Positions 1 to 6,670 of a stretch of DNA of 9,429 nucleotides are shown one piece after another (within the stretch, counting starts at the first letter, position 1; every line of letters starts with the position of its first letter). The DNA is taken from contig PMCN01000161.1 of the NCBI GenBank assembly GCA_003154135.1, positions 1-9,429 of the forward strand, in the 5' to 3' direction. The translations under genes and the position numbers were made by a program. Under the pieces are notes generated by a model, which saw only the letters and a list, made by a program, of their open reading frames with translations, was not told the DNA's origin and searched no databases. This DNA comes from Acidimicrobiaceae bacterium. Lineage in GTDB: Bacteria > Actinomycetota > Acidimicrobiia > Acidimicrobiales > Ilumatobacteraceae.

Positions 1-18
1 GCTCGGTTCGTGTGGGCC

Positions 19-37
19 GTGCCGGCAGTCCCGGCGC
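19..37 (-). terminator. Possible hairpin terminator after the MpaB-like gene
   Basis: GCCGG (21-25) and CCGGC (31-35) form a stem around a 5-nt loop, extended outward by a T-G wobble and a G-C pair. The hairpin sits just past the minus-strand stop codon at 41-43. It has no U tract, so it is only a plausible actinobacterial-style terminator. Bases 1-40 show no gene of their own. Confidence 0.25.
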
Positions 38-40
38 TCG

Positions 41-871
41 TCAGGCGGCTTGTCGGGACCGCGTCGCACGTTTCCACCCGTCAGCGGCCCGGGGCCCGAA
101 GCGGAGTGATCGTGGCATGAAGCGCCACGACTCCCGCAGCCACACCTCGAACGCCTTGAGTTCGGCGGCGTCGACAGCGCTCCAGGGAATGCCGAACCGG
201 GTACGCACCGTGGCCGGCAACCCGCCGATCGAGGTGAGCCGGAGCAGCGGTGTGATCACCTCGCGCTGGAACGGTGTGGTCCACCACGGGAACCCCGGCA
301 GTCCGGTGATCTTGTCGTGGAGTGCCATGTCGATCGCCCGCTCGGCCGCCACCGTCATCTCCAGCACGTCGCTGCAGTAGTGGTCCCACACCGCCGCGAA
401 GGCGGCGCGGTCGGCCGGCACCGGCGCCATCGATACCCCGTAGCGCCGGTACCACTCGACGCCCTCGCGGTAGAGCCGCTCTCGGTCGGCCGATCCGAGT
501 TGACGGTGGTCGAAACGGTCCGCGACCTGTTCGACGGAGAACTGGAAGGTGGCGTGAGCCCACCAGAAGGTCTCGGGCTTGAGCGCGCTGTAGGGCCGTC
601 CCTGGTCGTCGACACCCTTGATCCCGCGGTGGTAGTCCCGGACACGATGGCCGGTGGCCTCCGCGTCGGGGCCGTCGTAGACCACGCCGACGATCTCGGG
701 GATGGACCGGATGATGCGGTCCCACGGGTCGGTGAAGAACGCCGAATGCTCCACCACGCCGGCGCCCAGCCCGGGGTGCATCAACTGCAGCAGGCCCGCC
801 GCCAGGCCGGTCGCGCCCAGCCGGTGATCGCCCGACCATCTCCACAACAGCGATCCGGGTCCGAGATCCAT
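41..871 (-). CDS. MpaB/DUF2236-family oxygenase-like protein
   Basis: 276 residues, recognised as the DUF2236 family, which contains fungal MpaB and the heme-b rubber oxygenase Lcp; members are (proposed) oxidative enzymes. Visible family features are an N-terminal GPGSLLWRW segment (4-12), an H-x-x-IKG motif (81-86) followed by a Tyr-x-Ala (94-96), a WWAH box (103-106), and an LYREGVEWYRRYG segment (133-145). The WWAH and H-x-x-IKG histidines are natural candidates for heme or metal contact, which is inference. No signal peptide or clear membrane span is visible. The ATG at 871 is chosen because family similarity starts there. A GTG at 887-889 is in frame, but its AAGGAG (892-897, plus-strand CTCCTT) is only 2 nt away; the same AAGGAG is 20 nt from the ATG, so neither start has ideal spacing. 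The gene is divergent from the flippase-like gene. Its substrate cannot be told. Confidence 0.85.
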   Translation of the reverse strand: MDLGPGSLLWRWSGDHRLGATGLAAGLLQLMHPGLGAGVVEHSAFFTDPWDRIIRSIPEIVGVVYDGPDAEATGHRVRDYHRGIKGVDDQGRPYSALKPETFWWAHATFQFSVEQVADRFDHRQLGSADRERLYREGVEWYRRYGVSMAPVPADRAAFAAVWDHYCSDVLEMTVAAERAIDMALHDKITGLPGFPWWTTPFQREVITPLLRLTSIGGLPATVRTRFGIPWSAVDAAELKAFEVWLRESWRFMPRSLRFGPRAADGWKRATRSRQAA

Positions 872-1093
872 CGGTTCAGGTCGCCCCACCGCTCCTTGCT
901 CCCTCCGTCGGTGACCGGACAAGGGTGCCACGGCCGGCCCGCCGCTCGCCGGAATTGCGCGGCGGGTTGCCGGGCGGTCCGATCGCGCCGGATTAGGGTC
1001 TCCCGATCGCGGCCCGACGATGGACGCCGCCGATACCTGTGCCATGTACCGCGCCGACCTGCCCGCCCATCCAACCGAACCCTGGGGCTCGCG
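872..1093. promoter_or_regulatory. Divergent intergenic region with CCGATCGCG direct repeats around a -10-like box
   Basis: This 222-bp spacer separates the minus-strand MpaB-like gene from the plus-strand flippase-like gene. The 9-mer CCGATCGCG, which contains the palindrome CGATCG, occurs at 979-987 and again at 1003-1011, 24 bp apart. Between the copies lies TAGGGT (994-999), which matches the actinobacterial -10 pattern TANNNT on the plus strand; no good -35 lies at 16-18 bp. A regulator bound to both copies would cover the putative promoter and start point. The repeat is seen directly, while its role as an operator is inference. Confidence 0.3.
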
Positions 1094-1097
1094 GTGA
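1020..1097 (+). other. Possible short leader ORF overlapping the flippase-gene start
   Basis: An ATG at 1020 (25 codons plus stop) and an in-frame ATG at 1044 (17 codons plus stop) both read to a TGA at 1095-1097. That stop overlaps the GTG start (1094-1096) of the large membrane protein as GTGA. The 17-residue version starts MYRADLPAHP. No convincing Shine-Dalgarno lies before either ATG. The arrangement would allow translational coupling, or it may be chance in GC-rich leader sequence. Confidence 0.25.
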
Positions 1098-3478
1098 CCT
1101 CGGCCCGCCGGCACAAGGTCCAGGAGGAGATCCGGGGCTACGAACGGTCGCCGCGTGACGCGCTCCGGCTCGTCGGCTTCGCGGTTGCCGCGCTGCTGCT
1201 GTTCGGCCTGACCAGGTGGGCCAGCGACGCCATCACCGGCCTCGAGCAGGACCTGCTCCGGCTGGTGGGCTTCCTCAATGCACCGGTGACCCGGGTGTTG
1301 GCCGGTATCGACACCATGCTCATTCTGGTGATCGCGCTTCTGGCGATCGTCCTGCCGCTCGTCACCAGGCGGTTCCGGTTGTTCTGGTACCTCGTCGCCG
1401 GGTCGGTCGCTTCCGGCGTGCTGATGCGGCTCCTGGGGTGGTGGCTCGACAGCCGACTCCCCGACCTCGTCAACGAGATCGGACGCCGGGCCCACATCGA
1501 CGCCGCCACCGCGCCCACCACCGCCAGCGCCGCCCAGCTCGCAGCGCTGTGCATCATCATCGGCCCGTTCGTGTCGGATCGGTGGAAGCGGGCCGGGTCG
1601 ATCTCGCTGACCACCGTCGTCGTCCTGCAACTGGTCGTGTCCCCGAAGCTGCCGGTGGACCTGTTCGTGGGGCTGGCCCTCGGTGCCATGGTCGGGTGCG
1701 GTGTCCTGCTGGCCTTCGGCCGCCCCGACCGGCGGCCCACCATCGCTGCCGTGCGGGCCGCGCTGGTCGGCTCCGGCGTTCCCATCGCGGCGCTGCAACG
1801 GGCCAAGGTCGACGCCCGGGGATCCACGCCGTACTTCGCCACCCTGGAGGACGGCACCGGGGTGTTCGTCAAGGTCCTGGGCGAGGAGGAACGCGCCGCC
1901 GACCTGCTGTTCCGGATCTACCGCTACCTGCGGCTCCGCGACGTCGGCGACGAGCGGCCCTTCTCGTCGCTGCGCCGCACCATCGAGCACGAGGCGCTGG
2001 TCGCACTGCACGCCCGCAACGTGGGCGTCCGGACCCCGCGGATCCGGGCCGTGGTCGACGTCGGCACGGACTCGATGTTGCTGGCCCAGGACATGATCGA
2101 CGGCTCGTCCATCGACTCGGTGCCGCCGGGGCGGCTCACCGACGACGTGCTGGCCGCGATCTGGGGCCAGGTGGCCCTGTTCCGAACCAACCGCATCGCC
2201 CATCGGGACCTGCGGCGGGCCAACGTGTTCCTGGACAACGATGACCAGCCGTGGATGATCGACTTCGGCTTCTCCGAGCTGGCGGCCAGCGATGTGCTCC
2301 TCAACGCGGACGTGGCACAGCTCGTGGCCTCACTGGCGGTCGCCGTCGGACCGGAGCGTGCGGTGGCATCGGGGATCGCCTCCCTGGGCGCGGATGCCAT
2401 GGCCGACGCACTGCCCCGGATGCAGATGGGTGTGCTCAGCGGCGCCACCCAGGACGCGCTCAAGGAGCAGGGCGACCTGCTGAAGCGCGTCCAGCAGGAG
2501 GTGATGGACCAGTGCGGGATCTCCGACGTCCACTACGAGTCCCTGCAGCGGGTCGACAAGAAGATGGTGTTCACCGCCGTCATGTTGGCCGCGGTCTTCT
2601 ACTTCCTCCTCCCGCAGTTCGCCGACCTGCCTGGCGTCTTCCGCCAGATCCGGGAGGCCAACTGGGCGTGGTTCCCGCCGATGCTCGTCGTGTCCCTGGT
2701 CACCTATGTCGGCGCCGGCGTCTCGCTGGCGGGAGGTGTGCCCGACCGGCTGCGGGCCGGCCGGACGTTCGTGGCGCAGCTGGCCTCGTCGTTCGCCAGC
2801 AAGCTGGCCCCGGCCGGTATCGGTGGCATGGCGCTCAACGTCCGTTTCCTCCAGAAGAGCGGGGTCGACCAGGCCGTTGCCGTCACGGGGATCAGCCTGA
2901 ACACCGCCGGTGGGTTCGTGGTGCATCTGCTGATGACGCTGGTGTTCATCGTGTGGGCCGGCAGCGAGGCGTTCAAGGGTTTCAGCCTTCCCGACCCCAA
3001 GTGGTTCCTCGTCGGTGCCGGTGTGGTCGCCGTGCTCGCCATCGTCTCCTTTGCCGTCCCCTCGACCCGGCGACTCCTCAAGGAGAAGGTGCTGCCGATC
3101 TTCGGGCGGGCCGTCAACGGCGTCAATCAGGTGATCCACCGCCCGGGGAAGATCGCGATGTTGTTCGGCGGCTCAGCAATCGTGACCCTCTCCTACCTGG
3201 TGTGCCTGTACCTGGCCACGTTGGCCTTCGGTGGGGCGCTTCCTTTCGCCACGGTCGGCGCGGTGTACCTCGCCGGCGCAGCCGTGGCAATGGCAGCGCC
3301 CACCCCGGGTGGCCTCGGCGCCATGGAGGCGGCGCTCATCGCGGGGCTCGTCGCCGCCGGGATGTCCAACACCATCGCCATTCCTGCGGTCTTCCTCTAC
3401 CGGTTCGCCACCTTCTGGCTGCCCATCCTCCCCGGTTGGGGCTCGTTCGCCTGGCTGAAGCGCCGCGACTACATCTGA
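1094..3478 (+). CDS. Multidomain membrane protein: PAP2-like region, kinase-like domain, LPG-synthase-type flippase domain
   Basis: 794 residues from a GTG start; the frame stays open upstream to 317, but the protein-like sequence begins near the GTG. Residues 22-208 hold about five hydrophobic segments. The segment SPKLPVDLFVG (183-193) resembles the last PAP2 phosphatase motif with its histidine replaced, so this part is probably not a working phosphatase. Residues 215-470 look like an atypical protein kinase or phosphotransferase: VFVK lysine K260, a likely helix-C glutamate E300, catalytic loop HRDLRRAN (370-377) and DFG (390-392), all intact. Residues 490-785 are a lysylphosphatidylglycerol-synthase transmembrane (UPF0104/flippase-like) domain with SKLAPAGIGGMALN (569-582) and APTPGGLGAMEAAL (735-748). 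There is no MprF aminoacyl-transferase domain. Related large actinobacterial proteins exist, but I know of no defined function. Phosphorylation-linked lipid or sugar-lipid handling at the membrane is inference. A weak GGGG lies near -10 of the GTG. Confidence 0.88.
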   Translation: MTSARRHKVQEEIRGYERSPRDALRLVGFAVAALLLFGLTRWASDAITGLEQDLLRLVGFLNAPVTRVLAGIDTMLILVIALLAIVLPLVTRRFRLFWYLVAGSVASGVLMRLLGWWLDSRLPDLVNEIGRRAHIDAATAPTTASAAQLAALCIIIGPFVSDRWKRAGSISLTTVVVLQLVVSPKLPVDLFVGLALGAMVGCGVLLAFGRPDRRPTIAAVRAALVGSGVPIAALQRAKVDARGSTPYFATLEDGTGVFVKVLGEEERAADLLFRIYRYLRLRDVGDERPFSSLRRTIEHEALVALHARNVGVRTPRIRAVVDVGTDSMLLAQDMIDGSSIDSVPPGRLTDDVLAAIWGQVALFRTNRIAHRDLRRANVFLDNDDQPWMIDFGFSELAASDVLLNADVAQLVASLAVAVGPERAVASGIASLGADAMADALPRMQMGVLSGATQDALKEQGDLLKRVQQEVMDQCGISDVHYESLQRVDKKMVFTAVMLAAVFYFLLPQFADLPGVFRQIREANWAWFPPMLVVSLVTYVGAGVSLAGGVPDRLRAGRTFVAQLASSFASKLAPAGIGGMALNVRFLQKSGVDQAVAVTGISLNTAGGFVVHLLMTLVFIVWAGSEAFKGFSLPDPKWFLVGAGVVAVLAIVSFAVPSTRRLLKEKVLPIFGRAVNGVNQVIHRPGKIAMLFGGSAIVTLSYLVCLYLATLAFGGALPFATVGAVYLAGAAVAMAAPTPGGLGAMEAALIAGLVAAGMSNTIAIPAVFLYRFATFWLPILPGWGSFAWLKRRDYI

Positions 3479-3493
3479 GCGCGTGACCGGCTG

Positions 3494-3512
3494 CCACCCG
3501 GGTTCGGGGTGG
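3494..3512. terminator. Hairpin between convergent genes, possible bidirectional terminator
   Basis: CCACCC (3494-3499) pairs with GGGTGG (3507-3512) across a 7-nt loop. It lies in the 57-bp gap between the plus-strand flippase-like gene (stop at 3476-3478) and the minus-strand dehydrogenase (stop at 3536-3538). A symmetrical stem between converging genes could end transcription from both sides. There is no strong T run on either side. Confidence 0.45.
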
Positions 3513-3535
3513 GTCTGGATCTGACGAGGTCGTGG

Positions 3536-5164
3536 CTACCGGGGGCCGGGCCGCGACATGAAGTACTCGTCCAGCTTCTCGTCGGCGCGATCACCGAAGA
3601 GGATCTCGGCGACTTCGCGCAGCCCGGTGGAGTCGACGATGTCGGCATCGGCGACGACCTGTTCGATCTTGGAGCGGCGGCGCATGAAGTCCTCGAGCCG
3701 GGTGATCATCTCCGTGCTGGCGGCGAGGTGGAGCTCGACGCGCAGGTAGTCGGTGCTGCCCATGATCTCCTGGCCCATGGTCGGGTCCTCGCGGATGGCC
3801 TCGAGCATGGAGAAGGCGCGGCGGCCGTACCGGCGCCACAGGCGGTCCGACAACGGCTCGACCTCGGGCTTGTCACGGAGGTCGTCGAGCCGCATGAGGC
3901 GGGACTGGCGGTAGAACTCGGCCCGGGTATCGGCCGCCGGCTCGCCGTACCAGTTGCCGAGGTCGGGCTCGAGGGGGAGGCCCAGCCGCTCCACGGCGTC
4001 GGCGACCTCCTCGCCGACATTGAGGCAGTCGGTCAGCTTGCCCCCGAAGATGGTGATGGCCTGCTTGGAGGGGTCGGCCTCGATCTCGTGCTTGCGGCTG
4101 AGGGAGGTCCAGTCGACATCGGTCTTGTCGCCGCCTCCCGATGCCACCACCAGCGGCCGGACCCCGGAGCGCTCGGCGATGATGTCGTCGAAGGTGAGGG
4201 GCCGGGGAAGGTCGAGGCGCTTGTTGATCTGGTCGAGCAGGAAGGTGCGGTCGTCGTCGTCGATCGGTGTGTAGGGGTCATCGACCCGGGTGTCCGTCGT
4301 CCCGATGACCGACCGCATGCCCATGGGAATGACGTAGAAGAGGCGGCCGGTGTCGTCGAAAAAGGCCAGCACCCGCTCGTGGACCCGTGTCGTCAGCCGG
4401 GGAACGATGAGGTGGATGCCCTTGGAGTAGACGATCCGGTGGTCGGTTCGGAGGCCCCAGTCGGCGTTCAGTCCGTCGACGAAGGGCCCCGCCGCGTTGA
4501 TCAGCATCCGGGCGCTCGTGTCGAAGGTCGCTCCGGTCTCGAGGTCACGGAGGCCGACGTGCCACCTGCCGGCCACGCGCTCGGCCGATGTCAGCTCGAC
4601 GTAGTTGGCCACGGTGCCGCCGGCCTCGATGGCCGACCGGACGAACGAGAACACGAAGCGGGCGTCGTTGTCCTTCAGGTAGGCGTCGCGGTACTCGATC
4701 GCCCCGCGGACCGTGGTGGTGTCGATCACGGGCTCCTCGGCCTTCACCGCGGCGGGGTCCAACAGCCTCGGTGGCTTGGTGCGGAAGCTCCCGATTCCCC
4801 AGTACCCGAGCGCACCCAGCGCGGCGAAATGGGGGGAGTACGGGGAGCTCTGGTCGAGCGCGGCCAGGAACGGGAGCTCCTTGATGTTGTCGGGGTAGGC
4901 CTTCATCAGCCGGTTGCGCGACCGGCACAGCGTGAAGACGAGCCACAGCTCGTAGTGCTCGAGGTACTTGAACCCGCCCCACACCAGGTTCGACGACTCC
5001 TGGCTGGTGAAGTGGCCGAAGTCGCCACGATCGATCAGCGCGACCGAAGCGCCACGGCCGGCGAGCGCCGCCGACGTGACGGCACCATTGATGCCGCCGC
5101 CGATGACGAGGACGTCGAAGCTGCCGTCGCGGAGCCGGTCGAGATGCGTCTGCCGAATGGCCAT
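3536..5164 (-). CDS. glpD: FAD-dependent glycerol-3-phosphate dehydrogenase
   Basis: 542 residues, the usual length for aerobic GlpD. The family oxidises sn-glycerol 3-phosphate to dihydroxyacetone phosphate with FAD and passes electrons to membrane quinone (menaquinone in actinobacteria). Seen here: a Rossmann FAD motif GGGINGA (22-28), the N-terminal substrate/FAD loop FTSQESSNLVWGGFKYLE (52-69), GTTDT (288-292), SGVRPL (333-338), GGKLT (374-378) and a helical DAO_C-type C-terminus (about 415-530). The loop departs from the classic GTSSRSTKLIHGG form, and the residues after GGKLT (DCLN) differ from the usual TTYR, so this is a divergent branch. Dehydrogenase activity is likely, but another glycerol-phosphate-like substrate is possible. 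No glycerol kinase or facilitator gene is nearby. The start lacks a Shine-Dalgarno; CACAAT at 5171-5176 (minus strand) lies exactly -12 to -7 from the ATG, so leaderless translation is possible. Confidence 0.88.
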   Translation of the reverse strand: MAIRQTHLDRLRDGSFDVLVIGGGINGAVTSAALAGRGASVALIDRGDFGHFTSQESSNLVWGGFKYLEHYELWLVFTLCRSRNRLMKAYPDNIKELPFLAALDQSSPYSPHFAALGALGYWGIGSFRTKPPRLLDPAAVKAEEPVIDTTTVRGAIEYRDAYLKDNDARFVFSFVRSAIEAGGTVANYVELTSAERVAGRWHVGLRDLETGATFDTSARMLINAAGPFVDGLNADWGLRTDHRIVYSKGIHLIVPRLTTRVHERVLAFFDDTGRLFYVIPMGMRSVIGTTDTRVDDPYTPIDDDDRTFLLDQINKRLDLPRPLTFDDIIAERSGVRPLVVASGGGDKTDVDWTSLSRKHEIEADPSKQAITIFGGKLTDCLNVGEEVADAVERLGLPLEPDLGNWYGEPAADTRAEFYRQSRLMRLDDLRDKPEVEPLSDRLWRRYGRRAFSMLEAIREDPTMGQEIMGSTDYLRVELHLAASTEMITRLEDFMRRRSKIEQVVADADIVDSTGLREVAEILFGDRADEKLDEYFMSRPGPR

Positions 5165-5344
5165 GGGGTCATTGTGCCGGGGCGCCGGCCGCAGTGCGAC
5201 GGCGGTGCGGCGACAAACTCAGGCCAGCGGCCACGACGCTGCCACCCGGTGCGAGCTCGACGCGCTCCCGCCGCGGGATCAGGGTCGCCGCCGGCGCAGG
5301 CGGTGCGGGGGTGCCGGCCACACGGACCGGCTGTCGCGCTCGGC
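5165..5344. other. 180-bp intergenic spacer
   Basis: Very GC-rich spacer between the minus-strand glycosyltransferase and the downstream minus-strand glpD. I see no gene. It contains GC hairpins, the clearest at 5313-5331 and another at 5288-5303 (CCGCC, 6-nt loop, GGCGG), and the presumed glpD promoter near 5165-5200. Its length suggests the two genes are transcribed separately. Confidence 0.5.
5313..5331 (-). terminator. Possible terminator hairpin after the glycosyltransferase
   Basis: GCCGG (5313-5317) pairs with CCGGC (5327-5331); the pairing continues inside with CC/GG around an ACAC loop, with one bulged A. It starts 14 bp beyond the glycosyltransferase stop codon on the minus strand. 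No U tract follows, and such stems are common by chance at this GC content. Confidence 0.25.
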
Positions 5345-6433
5345 TCAAGGCGGCCGCCCGCCGCTCCTGGCCTGACCGAGCGGGCCGAGGCAGTCGAGCC
5401 AGCGTGGCCGCACATCGTCCCACCGACACCCGGCCAGACGGGCAGCGGACGACTCTCCACTGGGGGGAGCAACCTGTGTGCGCACGCGTAGCACGGCCGC
5501 GGCGAGACCGTCGGCATCGGTGTCGACCGGCACCACCTCGCCCCGTACTCCGTGCTCGACGAGCCACGACACGGCGCCCACGTCGGTGGCGACCACGGGC
5601 GCCCCCACCAGCCCGGCCTCCAGCAGCACGCCCGGCATCCCTTCGGTGCGGCTGGTCATGAGCACCACGTCGGCCGCGTGGTACACGGGCAACACGTCGT
5701 GCAGCGCTCCGGTGAACTCCACTCGCGCGCCGAGCTCGGCGCGGCCCAACGACTCGAGCGAGCTGCGGCGGGGGCCATCGCCCACCACCAGCAGCTTTCC
5801 GTCTGGCACCCGGGCCACCGCGTGCACGGCGAGATCGACACGCTTCTCGTCGCTGAGAGCACCCACCACCACCACGAGCGACTCCGCTCCGACGACCCCG
5901 AAGCGCTGGCGAGCCGCTCGGCGCTCGTCGGGCGTGGGCGGCAGGAACTCCTGATGTGAACGCGCGTTCGGGATGACGACCACGCGCTCGGCGGGCAACC
6001 CGTAGACCTCGACGATCGACTGTGCTGCGCCGTCCCACAGCGCCACCACCCGCGCCGCGCGCTTCATGAACCACGCGGTGCGCGCGGCATGCCGGCGACC
6101 GCGCACCCACTCGGCGGGATCGCCGATGCTGCGGTACACGAACGGTGTGCGCGCCCCCAGCAGCGCGAGCGCACATGCCTGCAGCGTCGACGACCCGTAG
6201 GCCACCACGACATCGTGGTCGCGAGCACGTGCGCGCAGCGCGCGCAGGGTGGCCACACCGAGCCGTGTACGACCCAGCACCGGCACGTCGAGCCGCACCG
6301 CACCCACGGCTTCGGCCGCGAGGGCGACGACGGTGGTCGTCACTCCGGCGGCCGAGAGCTCGGCGGCGAGCGACTGACCTTCGATCTCCGCGCCGCGCCG
6401 TGCGTCGGTCGACAGCACGATCAGCACACGCAT
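5345..6433 (-). CDS. GT4-family glycosyltransferase (GT-B fold)
   Basis: 362 residues, typical for a GT-B retaining glycosyltransferase that moves a sugar from a nucleotide-sugar to a lipid, sugar or metabolite acceptor. The N-terminal acceptor half begins MRVLIVLSTDARRGAE. The C-terminal donor half has VVIPNARSHQEF (152-163), a glycine-rich VVVGALSDEKRVD strand-loop with K197, VVGDGPRR (216-223), and the GT4 E-x7-E signature EGMPGVLLE with E264 and E272. No membrane span is clear, so a cytoplasmic or membrane-associated enzyme is expected. The ATG at 6433 is chosen because the Rossmann strand starts there; an in-frame ATG ten codons upstream (6463) is less likely. No Shine-Dalgarno is visible, but TACGCT lies just upstream, so a leaderless or short-leader start is possible. 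The C-terminal tail (about 320-362) is Arg/Gly/Pro-rich. Donor and acceptor cannot be told. It is divergent from the ABC exporter genes. Confidence 0.88.
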   Translation of the reverse strand: MRVLIVLSTDARRGAEIEGQSLAAELSAAGVTTTVVALAAEAVGAVRLDVPVLGRTRLGVATLRALRARARDHDVVVAYGSSTLQACALALLGARTPFVYRSIGDPAEWVRGRRHAARTAWFMKRAARVVALWDGAAQSIVEVYGLPAERVVVIPNARSHQEFLPPTPDERRAARQRFGVVGAESLVVVVGALSDEKRVDLAVHAVARVPDGKLLVVGDGPRRSSLESLGRAELGARVEFTGALHDVLPVYHAADVVLMTSRTEGMPGVLLEAGLVGAPVVATDVGAVSWLVEHGVRGEVVPVDTDADGLAAAVLRVRTQVAPPSGESSAARLAGCRWDDVRPRWLDCLGPLGQARSGGRPP

Positions 6434-6670
6434 CACCCGCGAGCGTAGGTGCACCGCCACCATCGGGCGCCATGCACTCGGCGGCACGCTCGCACCCGTG
6501 CGGCGTGCGCCCTCGCTGTCGAGGCTCTTCAACACCGAGTACACGCCCACGCGATGGCGGCGCTGTACTGCTCGGGGGCCCCTGACCGGGCGTGACCGAG
6601 CCGCGGCCGCGGGCGACCCGCGCAGGAGTACGGTCGGATCGCTCCCACCAGACGAGGCAGGCGATGTGCA
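6434..6670. promoter_or_regulatory. Divergent intergenic region with a 12-bp palindrome
   Basis: 237 bp between the minus-strand glycosyltransferase and the plus-strand ABC ATPase gene. It carries a perfect palindrome CCGCGGCCGCGG (6601-6612) and a TACGGT box (6629-6634) that fits TANNNT on the plus strand, about 37 bp before the GTG start. AGGAG (6624-6628) and GAGG (6654-6657) are present, but both are farther from the start than usual. No -35 is convincing. No gene is seen; a 13-codon ATG ORF at 6554-6595 has no ribosome site and is not called. Confidence 0.3.

Noticed and set aside
317..1093. Upstream extension of the flippase-like frame to an ATG at 317
   Set aside because: It would run antisense through the MpaB-like gene, and the sequence is Arg/Pro-rich without any domain character before the GTG at 1094.
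872..2203. N-terminal extension of the MpaB-like frame, giving a 720-residue minus-strand protein
   Set aside because: It is antisense to the flippase-like gene, is low-complexity in Gly, Arg, Asp and Gln, and shows no domain. Family similarity starts near the ATG at 871.
2560..3478. MprF (lysylphosphatidylglycerol synthase) as the name for the membrane protein
   Set aside because: Only the transmembrane domain type matches. The protein ends after it and lacks the aminoacyl-transferase domain that makes lysylphosphatidylglycerol.
2251..3486. 411-residue overlapping plus-strand ORF within the flippase-like gene
   Set aside because: Arg/Gly-rich out-of-frame reading. The real frame has membrane spans and conserved motifs throughout.
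3509..5491. 660-residue plus-strand ORF opposite glpD
   Set aside because: Antisense shadow. The minus-strand frame has every GlpD motif, and the plus-strand product is Gly/Val/Asp-rich with no recognisable domain.
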